Assembly: GCA_900554175.1 (NCBI GenBank)
Contig: USGK01000004.1
Span: 1 to 64,000, forward strand
From: an uncultured Clostridium sp.
Lineage (GTDB): Bacteria > Bacillota > Clostridia > TANB77 > CAG-508
DNA length: 64,000 bases
Reading direction: 5' to 3'
Shown: piece after piece, positions 18,747 to 27,522 of the stretch
Numbering within the stretch: the first letter of the stretch is position 1
How the letters are laid out: each line of letters begins with the position of its first letter
Notes under the pieces: generated by a model
The model's database searches: none
What the model was told of the DNA's origin: nothing
What the model saw: only the letters and a program-made list of their open reading frames with translations
Made by a program: the position numbers and the translations under genes

Positions 18747-18971
18747 CTATTTCTTTTTCCACTCAATTTCATATCCTATTATTTCTGCAATTCTTTTAAC
18801 TTCTGAATATTTTATTGTTCCCTTTGTAAGTTTGTTAGATAAATTTTGTAATGCAACCTTACTTTTTCCATCACTAAGTTTTTCTGCCACTTCACCCATT
18901 TGCCAACCACTTAAAGTTATATAACCTTTAACTTCATCCTTTATAGATTGTGATTTTTCTTTACTCTTCAT
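18747..18971 (-). CDS. Small helix-turn-helix protein (DUF6471-like)
   Basis: This 74-residue protein has the pattern SGWQMGEVAEKL then ALQNLSNKL then GTIKYSEVKRIAEIIGYEIEWKKK-like end (residues 51-74), matching small HTH proteins that often precede type III restriction-modification genes in Firmicutes. It probably represses or times the modification operon. It lies nine bases upstream of mod in the same direction and has a GGTGA-type ribosome site. Confidence 0.75.
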   Translation of the reverse strand: MKSKEKSQSIKDEVKGYITLSGWQMGEVAEKLSDGKSKVALQNLSNKLTKGTIKYSEVKRIAEIIGYEIEWKKK

Positions 18972-19084
18972 CTTTCACCTCACACATTTTTATTCTATTC
19001 CTTTTATATCATATTATATATTTAAATGCAATATACTTTTATCACAATTTATTATATTTCTATACTATTTCGTATATTTTTATA

Positions 19085-20467
19085 TTATCTCACTTTTTTC
19101 TTATTCTTCACTTTTTCCTTCTCATTCTGCTTATTCCACTTTTCTTCCTCAATAAACTTAATCTCCTCTAATATTTTATTAGTTCTCTCAATTATATCAT
19201 CACAATAAAACAATTCTCTTTTCACATTTTTAATTATATCAGTTACTTTTATAATATCTTCAGTAACAGAATCTTTTTCAATTCCTCCATCTAAAGCTTT
19301 TCTTTTATAATAAAGTCTATTCCTCTCATTATATAAATTCTTTAACTCATCTTGCTTTGATTCTCTATGCTTTCTAACATCGTCCAAAGTTTTCAATTTA
19401 TATTTACAAAGCATCTTAGCTTCAGCAGAATATTGATCTAATCTCTTTACTTCTCGTCTCATCTCTGGAGACATCTTATATTGTAATTGTTTCCTTGGGT
19501 AAACTTTTAACAAAAAACAATAGTACTTATACAATGCTATCAATCCTTTAGGTTTATACAGATTTTTAGCATGTCCATAATAGGTAAACTTCCTTGCTGG
19601 AATTGTTGCAACAAAATTTACTTTTTCGTATTCTCTCCATGGATTTATATCAAAAATAATATGTCTAATATTATCCATAGAATATTCTTCTCCAAATCTT
19701 CTTTCTACTCTTATATTTCTTTTATATGGTTCTTTTCTTATACTTAATTTACCTGCTCGATAATAGTATTTATATCCCATAGAAGATAATATTTTTTCAA
19801 ATTGTCTTTGACTTAGTGCATGGTTTATTGCATAATCTAAATCTTCTTTTGCAAATTGAATATATTCAGATTCTTTTGTACTTTTCTTATAATAATTTTC
19901 AAAATTTATTCCAGATTTACAAGTCTTCTCTTCTAAAACACTTAATCCATATTCTTCACAAAGTTCATCAGAAGTTTTTCTAAGTAGTGCCGTATTTTCT
20001 CTATTGCTATAATACTTTTTTCCATCTTTAAATGAAACTGAATTTAGTACAAAATGATTATGAATATGATCTGTATTCAAATGAGTTGTAACTACAACTT
20101 GAAATCTATCTCCCCACATTTCATTAGCAAGTTTTACTCCAATTTCATGAGCAAGTTCTGGGGTAACTTCTCCTTCTTTAAAAGATTGTTCACCATGAAA
20201 AGCAAGTATGCCATCTGTCTTTCCATTTATTATTTTTACAAGTTCCATTTCTTTTGCTGCATCTTCTGCTTTACAATTTATACCTGTCACATAAAATTGT
20301 TTTTCAGTTTTATCTGCATTTGTTGCATACATCAAAACATCTCTTACATTTTCAAATTTATCCATTCCAAATTCATAACAATCGTTTTTAGTTTTCTCTT
20401 TATTTTTTATATAATTTATTGCATTATCTATTCTTGATTCCACCTTCCAAATTTTTGTTGTCGCCAT
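19085..20467 (-). CDS. Relaxase (MOBP-type mobilization nuclease)
   Basis: This 460-residue protein nicks DNA at oriT and pilots the strand during conjugative transfer. The N-terminal relaxase domain has HGEQSF (His91) and the histidine cluster HLNTDHIHNH (129-138) which binds the catalytic metal. The tail is strongly basic and coiled-coil-like, ending with a Lys/Glu-rich segment. Length is normal for such proteins. No coupling protein or mating-pair genes are in the element, so it needs a helper. The upstream region (20468-20660) is the expected place for oriT. Confidence 0.88.
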   Translation of the reverse strand: MATTKIWKVESRIDNAINYIKNKEKTKNDCYEFGMDKFENVRDVLMYATNADKTEKQFYVTGINCKAEDAAKEMELVKIINGKTDGILAFHGEQSFKEGEVTPELAHEIGVKLANEMWGDRFQVVVTTHLNTDHIHNHFVLNSVSFKDGKKYYSNRENTALLRKTSDELCEEYGLSVLEEKTCKSGINFENYYKKSTKESEYIQFAKEDLDYAINHALSQRQFEKILSSMGYKYYYRAGKLSIRKEPYKRNIRVERRFGEEYSMDNIRHIIFDINPWREYEKVNFVATIPARKFTYYGHAKNLYKPKGLIALYKYYCFLLKVYPRKQLQYKMSPEMRREVKRLDQYSAEAKMLCKYKLKTLDDVRKHRESKQDELKNLYNERNRLYYKRKALDGGIEKDSVTEDIIKVTDIIKNVKRELFYCDDIIERTNKILEEIKFIEEEKWNKQNEKEKVKNKKKVR

Positions 20468-20503
20468 CTTTTCACCTCCATTATTTTTTATAAAAAGGGG
20501 ATT

Positions 20504-20517
20504 GGGGAATTTTCCCC
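20504..20517. other. Candidate oriT hairpin
   Basis: The palindrome ggggaattttcccc lies 37 bases upstream of the relaxase start, in a 200-base gene-free stretch. Relaxases usually act beside their own gene. I cannot define the nick site. Confidence 0.35.
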
Positions 20518-20616
20518 ATATTGAATTTCGAGCTGAAGAAATTCATTGCTTGCTAATTCATAAAATACCCTATTTTTGTACCTCATTATGTTCTTATTAC
20601 TACATAATAATAAAGC

Positions 20617-20655
20617 AAAAAGTACCTGAATCATTTACTTAATCCAGGCACTTTT
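20617..20655 (-). terminator. Terminator after the ParB-like gene
   Basis: Arms aaaagtacctg and caggcactttt pair with an 11-base loop region and a T/A flank. It lies just after the stop of the ParB-like gene. Confidence 0.6.
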
Positions 20656-20664
20656 AATACATAT

Positions 20665-20970
20665 TTAAATTACATATCGAGTATAAAATCTTCTTTTAAA
20701 ATTGATTCTTCTTTCTCTTTCACGTTCACTTATTACTCTACATGGTAATGTTTTATACCCTGATAATTTCATTGCAGTGAATCTATTAAAACAGTTATCT
20801 AGTATATAATCATCTCCTATTTTAGTAACTATAAATGGAATTATTCTCTCTCTTTTTTGCAATGATACTTGATAATTTTTCATCATTTCATCATCTAATA
20901 ATCTAACATCTTTATTAATTATTTTTATTTTTTCTACTGGTATTTCAACCACTTTTTTATAATCTTTCAT
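20665..20970 (-). CDS. ParB-like nuclease-fold protein
   Basis: This 101-residue protein has the ParB/Srx-type N-terminal pattern: VEIPVEKIKI, an RLLDDE segment, DNCFNRFTAMKLSGY and PCRVI. It is shorter than partition ParB and lacks the HTH domain, as in stand-alone ParB-like proteins on mobile elements. A role in plasmid-like replication or regulation is likely but not shown. It lies between the DnaC-like gene and the relaxase gene. Confidence 0.75.
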   Translation of the reverse strand: MKDYKKVVEIPVEKIKIINKDVRLLDDEMMKNYQVSLQKRERIIPFIVTKIGDDYILDNCFNRFTAMKLSGYKTLPCRVISERERERRINFKRRFYTRYVI

Positions 20971-21052
20971 ACTTTTTATCTTCCTTTCTCTTTACATTTT
21001 TTTCATTTTATATTAAAATATATTTACAATTAATTGGGTTAGTATTTTTAGT

Positions 21053-21874
21053 TTAGCGACTTTTACTAACTCTTTTTTCATTTATAAGTGTTACTCCATA
21101 ACACATCTGATATAGTTTATTAATTACTGCATCAGCAAGATCTTCATCTTGTCCTTCTTTAAATCTTTTAGATAAACTATTCTTATCAAATCTAGTAGTA
21201 ATAACTATTGGTAATCTATTCTCATTTCGATTTTCAATTATAGTATATAATTTTTCTAATGCCCATTTACTTACTCGTTCTGTTCCAAGATCATCAATTA
21301 TTATCATGTCAATATTAGAATATAATTCTATTAATTCATTCTCAGATATGGTATTATCTGCAAATGTTTCTTTTATTTTATCTAACAAAGTTGTGAGCCT
21401 TCCAATAAGAACTATCTGTCCTTTTTCTATAAGTTTATTAGCAATTGCTGCAGCTAAATGTGTTTTACCAACCCCTGACGTGCCTGTTATTATCAGTCCA
21501 TTGGTTTGCTTTTTTGCAATACATTTTTCTGTATAATCTTCAATAATCTTTATCGCTATTTCATTTACTAATTCCTTATTAAAGTTTTCAAAGTTCATAT
21601 TCTGATAATTCTTCTTCATATAACTATCTTTATATAATTGATTTATTATCTTTCTATAATGCTCTCTTTTCATCTTCAAATAATCTTCTTTATCCTTTTT
21701 AGCCCAGTATTTTTTAGATTTTTCGCAATCACATCTTTCATATTCGATACAATCAGGTGAAACATTTTCATAAAGATAATCAAATCCAATTGGTTTTAAT
21801 TCTCTGTTACAGAATCCACATTTTTTAAATTTTTTGTTGATAACTTTAGTTAAAACTATATTCTCTGAAACCAT
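21053..21874 (-). CDS. DnaC-like helicase loader
   Basis: This 273-residue AAA+ protein likely loads the host replicative helicase at the element's origin. Walker A GTSGVGKT (131-138) and Walker B IIIDDLG (191-197) are intact, with a sensor I segment VITTRF. The N-terminal region has Cys19, Cys22, Cys48 and Cys50, a plausible zinc knuckle as in phage DnaC/DnaI proteins. The start overlaps the end of the replisome-organizer gene by 29 bases, so the pair is translated as a unit. Confidence 0.85.
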   Translation of the reverse strand: MVSENIVLTKVINKKFKKCGFCNRELKPIGFDYLYENVSPDCIEYERCDCEKSKKYWAKKDKEDYLKMKREHYRKIINQLYKDSYMKKNYQNMNFENFNKELVNEIAIKIIEDYTEKCIAKKQTNGLIITGTSGVGKTHLAAAIANKLIEKGQIVLIGRLTTLLDKIKETFADNTISENELIELYSNIDMIIIDDLGTERVSKWALEKLYTIIENRNENRLPIVITTRFDKNSLSKRFKEGQDEDLADAVINKLYQMCYGVTLINEKRVSKSR

Positions 21875-22376
21875 TTTTGTCCTCCTTTCTTCTATTCTCT
21901 TCTTTACTTTCTTCTTTTGTTATCTCTTCTATTTTTTTCTCTTCTTCTGCGTTACCTAACGTTACTGTAACGTTACTTTTTTCACTTTCAGTCTTTAACT
22001 TTTCACGATGTTTTCTTTGTCGTTCTCGACCTTGTTCTCTAATTTTTTCACATTTATCAATACTTTGATAAACATTCCAATTCTTAATTAGAAATGTTTC
22101 CCCTTCTTTTATAAGCATTTCTAATTCTACAAATTTATTCAAAATTTTTTCTATTTTTTTATAAGATTTTCCCATAATCTTTGAAAAATTTTGAATTGTC
22201 ATTGGATTATTTTCTCCAATTTCTAATCTTCCTTCATTATTACATTCAACTGCTAATGCAATTAACTGTATCCATACTCTAAAGTATGTATCACCATATG
22301 GAAGTTTGAGAATAATTTGTATCTTTCTATTAGAAAAGATATTTGATTCAACTTTGAACCACTGGATATCATACAT
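21846..22376 (-). CDS. Phage replisome organizer N-terminal-domain protein
   Basis: This 176-residue protein matches the N-terminal domain of phage replisome organizers: IQWFKVESNIFSNRKI, LPYGDTYFRVWIQLI, and a winged-helix region. A charged Lys/Glu/Arg-rich tail follows. It probably binds the element's origin and recruits the DnaC-like protein encoded by the overlapping gene. The start is the ATG 12 bases after a GGAGGTGAC site. Confidence 0.82.
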   Translation of the reverse strand: MYDIQWFKVESNIFSNRKIQIILKLPYGDTYFRVWIQLIALAVECNNEGRLEIGENNPMTIQNFSKIMGKSYKKIEKILNKFVELEMLIKEGETFLIKNWNVYQSIDKCEKIREQGRERQRKHREKLKTESEKSNVTVTLGNAEEEKKIEEITKEESKEENRRKEDKNGFREYSFN

Positions 22377-22400
22377 GTCACCTCCCTCCTAACTTTGCTG

Positions 22401-22601
22401 TTAATAATTAACTGAATCTTGCTCTTTTTTATTTAGATATTCGTCTAAGACTTGTACTCTAAATAAATACTTGCCACCAACTTTAGAACATGGTATTTGT
22501 TTTTGTCTTACTAATTGATTAATTAACCAATATGATATTCCCAAATACTCTGCTGCTTCTTTCATTGTTAGGGTTGTTCTTTGTACTTTTTGTAGTTCCA
22601 T
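22401..22601 (-). CDS. Excisionase-like small HTH protein
   Basis: This 66-residue protein has the MerR-like HTH of Tn916 Xis-type excisionases and helix-turn-helix-17 proteins: LTMKEAAEYLGISYWLINQLV, RQKQIPCSKVGGKYLF, then DEYL. It would bend DNA at the attachment sites and direct excision. I use the ATG at 22601, which follows a GGAGGTGAG site; a longer frame to 22667 would place the start before any ribosome site. Confidence 0.82.
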   Translation of the reverse strand: MELQKVQRTTLTMKEAAEYLGISYWLINQLVRQKQIPCSKVGGKYLFRVQVLDEYLNKKEQDSVNY

Positions 22602-22643
22602 TGTACTCACCTCCAGTCTTTTTGAAAAATATAGTTGACTTTT

Positions 22644-22743
22644 GTTAACAATTGTATTATAATACAAATAGTTAACTTTGAAAAGATATTTTAGTTATAT
22701 TTGATAACACGTTAACTATTATTTTGAAAATACAGGTGTTAAC
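22644..22743. promoter_or_regulatory. Divergent control region with four GTTAAC sites
   Basis: GTTAAC begins at 22644, 22671, 22711 and 22738, giving spacings of 27, 40 and 27 bases. The palindrome ttgtattataatacaa (22652-22667) lies between the first pair. The region divides the leftward excisionase/replication genes from the rightward 446-residue gene. This looks like a symmetric operator array of the element's switch; the binding protein is unknown. Confidence 0.55.
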
Positions 22744-22754
22744 AAGGAGGCTAT

Positions 22755-24095
22755 ATGTTAAGAGAAAAAATAGATTCAAATCATGCAATTATTCCACCTA
22801 TTGGTACTATTGATATTAATGAAATCAATTCTAATATATACATTCAGTCAATTACTGATTCCCATTTTTCATTTATTCATAATTCACTTCTATACACAAA
22901 TATGAAATATAGAATTAATAATTTAATTTCCTTTTATGAAGACGATTTACAAAAATTTCAGGATGACTATATTGAAAAAAATAATATTAAAGATGACATA
23001 AATGAAATAGAAAAATTTATGACTATATTTCTGGAAATCTATGATTATAATCAATATAAAGATACAAAACTAGAAAAACATAAAAAGTTATTTGATTCTA
23101 ATAAATTTCCTATGCCTCTTTGTAATTATAAGTCTAGCTTTAAAAAAGAAGGATATTTTATGCTTGACTATACCTTAGAAGATATATTTCCTAGTATATG
23201 CTCAACAAAAATACTATCCGATTTTTTAAATAATGATTTTTCAAACTTTGATATATTTTTTGAATTTTTTACAAAATTTTTTCCCTCTTTTATTGATTTA
23301 TTTAATAAAACTGATAGAAAAAATTTTAAACAAAATTATTTATACGAATTTAATGCAATTGTAAATCTTGCCCAAAAATATCAAACACCAATAATAAAAG
23401 AGATAACAAAATATCAAATACTTTTTAAAAATTTAATTGATTATACCTATAACTATACTAACGATAATGACATAATATATGAATTTGATCAATACTTTGA
23501 GCCTATGAAACGATTTCTAATTTTTAGAAGAATTAATTTTTTAGATTTTAATTATCTAATTAATAATATTAAAACAACAAATTTATATGATGTTGAACTA
23601 TATCCAGTTGATACTGAAAAAATATATGATAAAGATGCATTATTAAAAAAATTCAATAAAGAATATTGTAAGGTTAATTGGAGTCCTAAAACATATACTA
23701 ATAATGTTTTTAGCTATTTTTATTATATGATTTATACAATTATTTTTAACGCCTCATACACCATTAAAAAATGCAAAAATTGTAACAAATACTTTATTAC
23801 ATATTTTGATAGTAATCAATTATACTGTGAGAATATTTATTCGGGAACACAAACTTGTAAAGATATTGGCAATCAAATAGCACAACTAAAAAAGCAGAAA
23901 TACGATTTAGTATATGGTAAATATAGAAAGATATATTCAAAAAAAGCTATGCTCGTAAAAAGAAATCCTGATATAAAATCATATAAAACGGAATATGAAA
24001 AATGGAAAAAAGAAGCTCAAGAATATAGAGATAAACTAAAGAAAGAAGAAATAACAAATGAAGAATTTGAAAAATGGTTAGATAATAATAAATAA
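22755..24095 (+). CDS. Hypothetical protein with C-terminal zinc-ribbon-like motif (DUF6076-like)
   Basis: This 446-residue protein has a helical N-terminal region and, near residues 335-370, a four-cysteine pattern CKNCNKYFIT, YC and TC that could bind zinc. The order resembles DUF6076-type proteins common on clostridial elements; this assignment is from memory. The last 80 residues are a charged coiled-coil-like tail. GGAGG precedes the start by five bases. It is the first rightward gene after the divergent control region, followed at once by a membrane protein gene. Function is unknown. Confidence 0.6.
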   Translation: MLREKIDSNHAIIPPIGTIDINEINSNIYIQSITDSHFSFIHNSLLYTNMKYRINNLISFYEDDLQKFQDDYIEKNNIKDDINEIEKFMTIFLEIYDYNQYKDTKLEKHKKLFDSNKFPMPLCNYKSSFKKEGYFMLDYTLEDIFPSICSTKILSDFLNNDFSNFDIFFEFFTKFFPSFIDLFNKTDRKNFKQNYLYEFNAIVNLAQKYQTPIIKEITKYQILFKNLIDYTYNYTNDNDIIYEFDQYFEPMKRFLIFRRINFLDFNYLINNIKTTNLYDVELYPVDTEKIYDKDALLKKFNKEYCKVNWSPKTYTNNVFSYFYYMIYTIIFNASYTIKKCKNCNKYFITYFDSNQLYCENIYSGTQTCKDIGNQIAQLKKQKYDLVYGKYRKIYSKKAMLVKRNPDIKSYKTEYEKWKKEAQEYRDKLKKEEITNEEFEKWLDNNK

Positions 24096-24120
24096 ACTTT
24101 TGTACTATAAGGAGGATTTC

Positions 24121-24753
24121 ATGAAGACTAGAAAATTCTTAATAAAAATTATTATAACAGCATTAATCGTTCTAATACTTATTGAATTATTACTTAATAA
24201 ATTAAATCTATTAAATACAACTATTTTTGATATTTTTCAGGATATCTATATAAGTTTAGGTATAACCTTTTTTATTTATATTGCTGAATATTTAGATCAA
24301 AAAAGAAATATTATAAGTAAAATATTTGAAGAAATTTTGCGTATTTATAGAACATTATTAATGATAAAAACATCACTAGCTAACCCAAATATTTCTATTG
24401 AAAAAGTAAAAAAATCTATTAATGAAGAAATATCACATAGTATAAGTAATTTAAAAATTGTCACATCTGACTATAGTACTTTCTTTAATAGTTCAAAATC
24501 ATTTACTGTACAATTAGTAAATAATATTTCTAAAACACTAATGCAATTTTTTGTTTCAATAAAAGATACTGATAATAAAGAAAAAATTGATAATTCATTA
24601 AATACTGTTGTTTTAAATATAAAAAATGAAGTACTTTCTATAAAACAGTTAAAAGAATATATAGATGAAGCAGACGGTATGAATCCTATACTATTTGACA
24701 TTTATAACAATAAAAAAAATGCAGATGAAATAGCAAATATTTTTGACAATTAA
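24121..24753 (+). CDS. Membrane protein with N-terminal helices
   Basis: The 210-residue protein has two hydrophobic helices near the N terminus (about residues 8-30 and 43-62) followed by a long soluble helical domain rich in Lys, Ile and Asn. No enzymatic motif is seen. The ATG at 24121 follows AGGAGG by six bases; an upstream in-frame start at 24100 has no ribosome site. It is 25 bases after the preceding gene, so probably cotranscribed. It might be an exclusion or superinfection-immunity protein, but this is only a guess. Confidence 0.6.
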   Translation: MKTRKFLIKIIITALIVLILIELLLNKLNLLNTTIFDIFQDIYISLGITFFIYIAEYLDQKRNIISKIFEEILRIYRTLLMIKTSLANPNISIEKVKKSINEEISHSISNLKIVTSDYSTFFNSSKSFTVQLVNNISKTLMQFFVSIKDTDNKEKIDNSLNTVVLNIKNEVLSIKQLKEYIDEADGMNPILFDIYNNKKNADEIANIFDN

Positions 24754-24811
24754 TTTAATAATACATTCCCCTCCCACCCATAGGTATGCCTGAAAGGAGG
24801 TGAAAAAGGTA

Positions 24812-26002
24812 ATGGCTGGGAGTATTGAAAAAAGAGGAAAGAATAGTTACAGACTAAGTTGCCTTGCTGGATACAACTTGCAAGGAAAGCCTATTAAGAA
24901 AACTAAAACTGTTCATGGTACTAAAAAAGAGGCAGAAATAGAACTTGCTAAATTTGTTGCAGATGTTCAAAATGGTATGGTTATTGAAGGAAAATCACTT
25001 AAATTTTCTGAATTTACTGAAATTTGGAAAAGAGATTATGGTTCAAAAGAACTTGCACCTTCAACTTATAAAAGATATTGCAGAATGTTAGAAACAAGAC
25101 TTCTACCCTACTTTGGACATTTCTATGTAAATAAAATAAAACCAACAGATATTATGCAATTCTATGATTTACTAAGTAAAGATACTCAATTAATTAGAAA
25201 AAAAGATAATGGTGGAAATAAAACTTTAAAACCATTATCAGGAAAGACTATATTAGAGCATCACAGGCTTTTAAGAGCAATGCTTCATAAAGCTGTTTAT
25301 TGGCAAGTAATAGTATCTAATCCTGCTGAACGTGTTCAACCGCCTAAAGCTAAAAAGCCCAAACGAAAATACTATGATGATGATCAATGCAAAATATTGT
25401 TAGAAAATTTAGAACAACTTGATGAAGAACAGATTAAATACAAAACAGCAATCATCTTAACAGTATTTACTGGTGTTAGACTTGGAGAGCTTATGGGACT
25501 TGAATGGAACGATATTGATTTTAGAAATGGAATTGTAAGTATCAATCGTTCTAGTCAATATCTAGCAGACACAGGAGTATTTACTAAAGTACCAAAAACA
25601 GAAAGTTCTATTAGAGAAGTCGCAATACCTGATTTTGTCATTTCTCTACTTGAGGAATATAAATTATGGTATGAAGAGCAAAAATCGCTTTGTGGCGAAT
25701 TATGGAATAATTCAAATAGGTTATTTGTTCAAGAAGATGGAAAACCTATGCACCCTTCTACAATTAGCAAATGGTTTGTAAAATTTATTGGACAAATTGG
25801 ACTGCCTGTAATTAACTTTCATGGGCTAAGACATACAAATGCTACATTACTTATAGCACAAAATGTAGATGTAGCAGTAGTAGCAGCAAGGCTTGGACAT
25901 GCACAAATTACAACAACGCTTAATTTTTATGTACATCCTATTATTGCACATAATAAAAAAGCAAGTTATGTTTTAGAAAACTTGCTACTACCAAAAAATT
26001 AG
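24812..26002 (+). CDS. Tyrosine integrase
   Basis: This 396-residue recombinase integrates and excises the element. The N-terminal arm-binding domain (residues 1-55), a core-binding SAM-like domain (62-165) and the catalytic domain (185-396) are all present. Catalytic residues are Arg223, His337, Arg340, His363 and Tyr373. The protein resembles Tn916-type and phage integrases of clostridia. The ATG at 24812 has GGAGG 12 bases upstream; a GTG at 24800 directly abuts that site and is unlikely. The attachment site lies 280 bases downstream. Confidence 0.95.
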   Translation: MAGSIEKRGKNSYRLSCLAGYNLQGKPIKKTKTVHGTKKEAEIELAKFVADVQNGMVIEGKSLKFSEFTEIWKRDYGSKELAPSTYKRYCRMLETRLLPYFGHFYVNKIKPTDIMQFYDLLSKDTQLIRKKDNGGNKTLKPLSGKTILEHHRLLRAMLHKAVYWQVIVSNPAERVQPPKAKKPKRKYYDDDQCKILLENLEQLDEEQIKYKTAIILTVFTGVRLGELMGLEWNDIDFRNGIVSINRSSQYLADTGVFTKVPKTESSIREVAIPDFVISLLEEYKLWYEEQKSLCGELWNNSNRLFVQEDGKPMHPSTISKWFVKFIGQIGLPVINFHGLRHTNATLLIAQNVDVAVVAARLGHAQITTTLNFYVHPIIAHNKKASYVLENLLLPKN

Positions 26003-26050
26003 TCTAAAACTTTTTTCACTAAAGTCATTAAACTTTTCACGATAAAAAAA

Positions 26051-26096
26051 GTAAAAGACTACTAAATATTATTTTAGGTTTCCCATAGTCTTTTAC
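26051..26096 (+). terminator. Hairpin after the integrase
   Basis: Arms gtaaaagact and agtcttttac pair around a 26-base loop, which carries the right inverted repeat 26072-26086. It lies 50 bases after the integrase stop. Confidence 0.5.
26072..26086. repeat. Subterminal inverted repeat, right copy
   Basis: The 15 bases ttttaggtttcccat are the exact reverse complement of 464-478. Confidence 0.5.
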
Positions 26097-26127
26097 TGAA
26101 ATTTTATTAGAAATATCAACAGTTTGT

Positions 26128-26157
26128 GAGAATTATTTCCCCAACTTTTCCCCAATT
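26128..26157. repeat. Subterminal direct repeat, right copy
   Basis: Matches 408-437 in the same orientation with one mismatch in about 30 bases; contains tandem TTCCCCAA units. Lies between the integrase and the attachment core. Confidence 0.6.
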
Positions 26158-26249
26158 TGACATAATAGTGCCTATTTTTAGCGTTATTGTAAACTAATTG
26201 GAGAGTAACAAAAATCGCTATAACCTTTACGATTACAGCGATTGCTAAT

Positions 26250-26297
26250 TGGTTGCGGGGGTAAGACTCGAACTTACGACCTTCGGGTTATGAGCCC
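26250..26297 (-). tRNA. 3' half of a tRNA-Met (partial)
   Basis: The minus strand carries the anticodon arm with CAT, a variable region, a T arm (gtaag ttcgagt cttac) and the acceptor 3' strand ending CCA. The 5' half (acceptor strand and D arm) is absent at this site. It is the piece an element that targets tRNA-Met would carry to restore the gene on insertion. The gene is not functional here. Confidence 0.8.
26280..26294. repeat. Right attachment-site core (attR)
   Basis: Identical to 281-295. Within the tRNA-Met fragment it covers the anticodon loop and stem, a common crossover location for tyrosine integrases. Confidence 0.8.
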
Positions 26298-26333
26298 CCA
26301 AAAGATCTCAAAAATATTAAAAACCTCTTCTTA

Positions 26334-26831
26334 CTATCTCTCGCCATCATCCACATCTTTTACTAATGCAGTTTTCATATTATTTCTTTTTCCTCCATAT
26401 ATATCATCGAATAAACTATCTCCAATAGTTAATACATTTTCGGGATTCAAATTCATCTTTTCACATGCTTTTAAAAAATTTTTCTTTAATGGTTTGTGAG
26501 CAAAACATATATAATCTATACCTTCTTCTTGAAAATACTGTTCAACCTTTTGATCTTTCCCATTACTAACAATTATAATTTTCATCTTGTCTCTTAAACC
26601 TTTTATCCATTCTTTATTGCATTTTGGAATATCTTTCATTTCTTTTCTTAAAGTTTCATCTACATCTAAAATTACCCCTTCAATTCCATATTCTTTTTTT
26701 AATTTATCAATTACCTCTAAATCTAGTTCATTTACTTTATTTAAGGTAATATCAGGCTTTATCACTTTTGATAATACATAATGTAATAAGTCTAATATTT
26801 TCTCTTCAATCAGTTTATCTAATGTTTTCAT
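26334..26831 (-). CDS. HAD-family phosphatase, YqeG-like
   Basis: This 165-residue protein has HAD motifs: ILDVDETL (motif I), IVSNG (motif II), HKPLK and GDSLFDDIYGG (motif IV). It resembles the YqeG class of phosphatases. The end at DDGER comes about 40 bases from the element boundary. Some relatives run longer, so truncation of the last residues by the insertion is possible. It is the first chromosomal gene to the right of the element, and reads toward it. Confidence 0.8.
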   Translation of the reverse strand: MKTLDKLIEEKILDLLHYVLSKVIKPDITLNKVNELDLEVIDKLKKEYGIEGVILDVDETLRKEMKDIPKCNKEWIKGLRDKMKIIIVSNGKDQKVEQYFQEEGIDYICFAHKPLKKNFLKACEKMNLNPENVLTIGDSLFDDIYGGKRNNMKTALVKDVDDGER

Positions 26832-26907
26832 TATCTCTCCATTCTATATAAACTATATCTATCTTACCTTATTATATTTTCTAGCTTTTTACACTTTCTG
26901 AAGGTAT

Positions 26908-27489
26908 TTATCTGATTTTCTTTGCGATTATATTAAATATATGCCAATGCTTCATTTTACCTAAACCTGTAAAATCATCTTTTTCTACTTCTTTAAACTC
27001 TATAATTTCAAAATCTTTAAATAACTCTATTACTTGTTCTTTAGATAAAAACACCATTTCTTTTCTAATTTCATTCCAACTATCATTCACTCCAAAAAAA
27101 TTTCCCACAAAATATCCTTTATATGATATGCTTTTTTTTATTTTATCCCATAATTCTTCAAATTTATTTTTATTGCAGAATGGTAAGCAATTATTAGCTA
27201 CAATTAAATTATTTTTTTCTAATTCAAGACTTTCAAAATCCTGTTTACGAAACTTAAATCTTTCTATTTCTTCATTATTCAATCTTTTAGCTATTCTCTC
27301 ACCTACATCTTCTCTATCAATCGCAATAATATTCCATCCATTCTTTATTAAATATACTGTGTCTCTTCCTGCACCACATCCCAGTTCAATTCCATTTCCT
27401 ACCGTAGTATTTAACTCTATAAATCTTTTTACTGTTTTATTTGGCATTGCATCTTCTGTATTATCATAAAATTTTTCAATATTCCCCAT
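26908..27489 (-). CDS. Class I SAM-dependent methyltransferase
   Basis: This 193-residue protein has the SAM-binding glycine motif GIELGCGAGRDTVYL (residues 33-47), an acidic IDRED strand end, and VANNCLPF near motif IV. The layout resembles TehB-like small-molecule methyltransferases; the substrate is unknown. The start follows a GGGGG ribosome site. A short frame (27523-27603) precedes it in the same direction. Confidence 0.75.
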   Translation of the reverse strand: MGNIEKFYDNTEDAMPNKTVKRFIELNTTVGNGIELGCGAGRDTVYLIKNGWNIIAIDREDVGERIAKRLNNEEIERFKFRKQDFESLELEKNNLIVANNCLPFCNKNKFEELWDKIKKSISYKGYFVGNFFGVNDSWNEIRKEMVFLSKEQVIELFKDFEIIEFKEVEKDDFTGLGKMKHWHIFNIIAKKIR

Positions 27490-27522
27490 TTTTTCCCCCT
27501 ATAACCTATTAAATTTCAATTT

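Larger units (their letters stand above)
281..26294. mobile_element. Integrated mobilizable element with defence cargo
   Basis: A 26 kb block is bounded by identical 15-base direct repeats (281-295 and 26280-26294). Next to the right repeat lie a tyrosine integrase and the 3' half of a tRNA-Met. Inside are an excisionase-like protein, a replisome-organizer/DnaC-like pair, a ParB-like protein and a relaxase, so the element can probably excise, replicate and be mobilized. I see no type IV secretion genes, so it would need a helper. Cargo includes type III restriction-modification, a trypsin-NACHT protein and a radical SAM cassette. Genes beyond the right repeat are ordinary housekeeping genes. 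The boundaries are inferred from the repeats and the gene content. Confidence 0.85.

Noticed and set aside
20054..20437. 127-codon plus-strand frame opposite the relaxase
   Set aside because: Antisense shadow of the relaxase gene with Cys/Phe/Ile-rich composition.
26242..26499. Coding frame starting near the tRNA fragment (GCGGKTRTYDLRVMS)
   Set aside because: This is the familiar false translation of a tRNA 3' half and runs into the antisense of the HAD gene.
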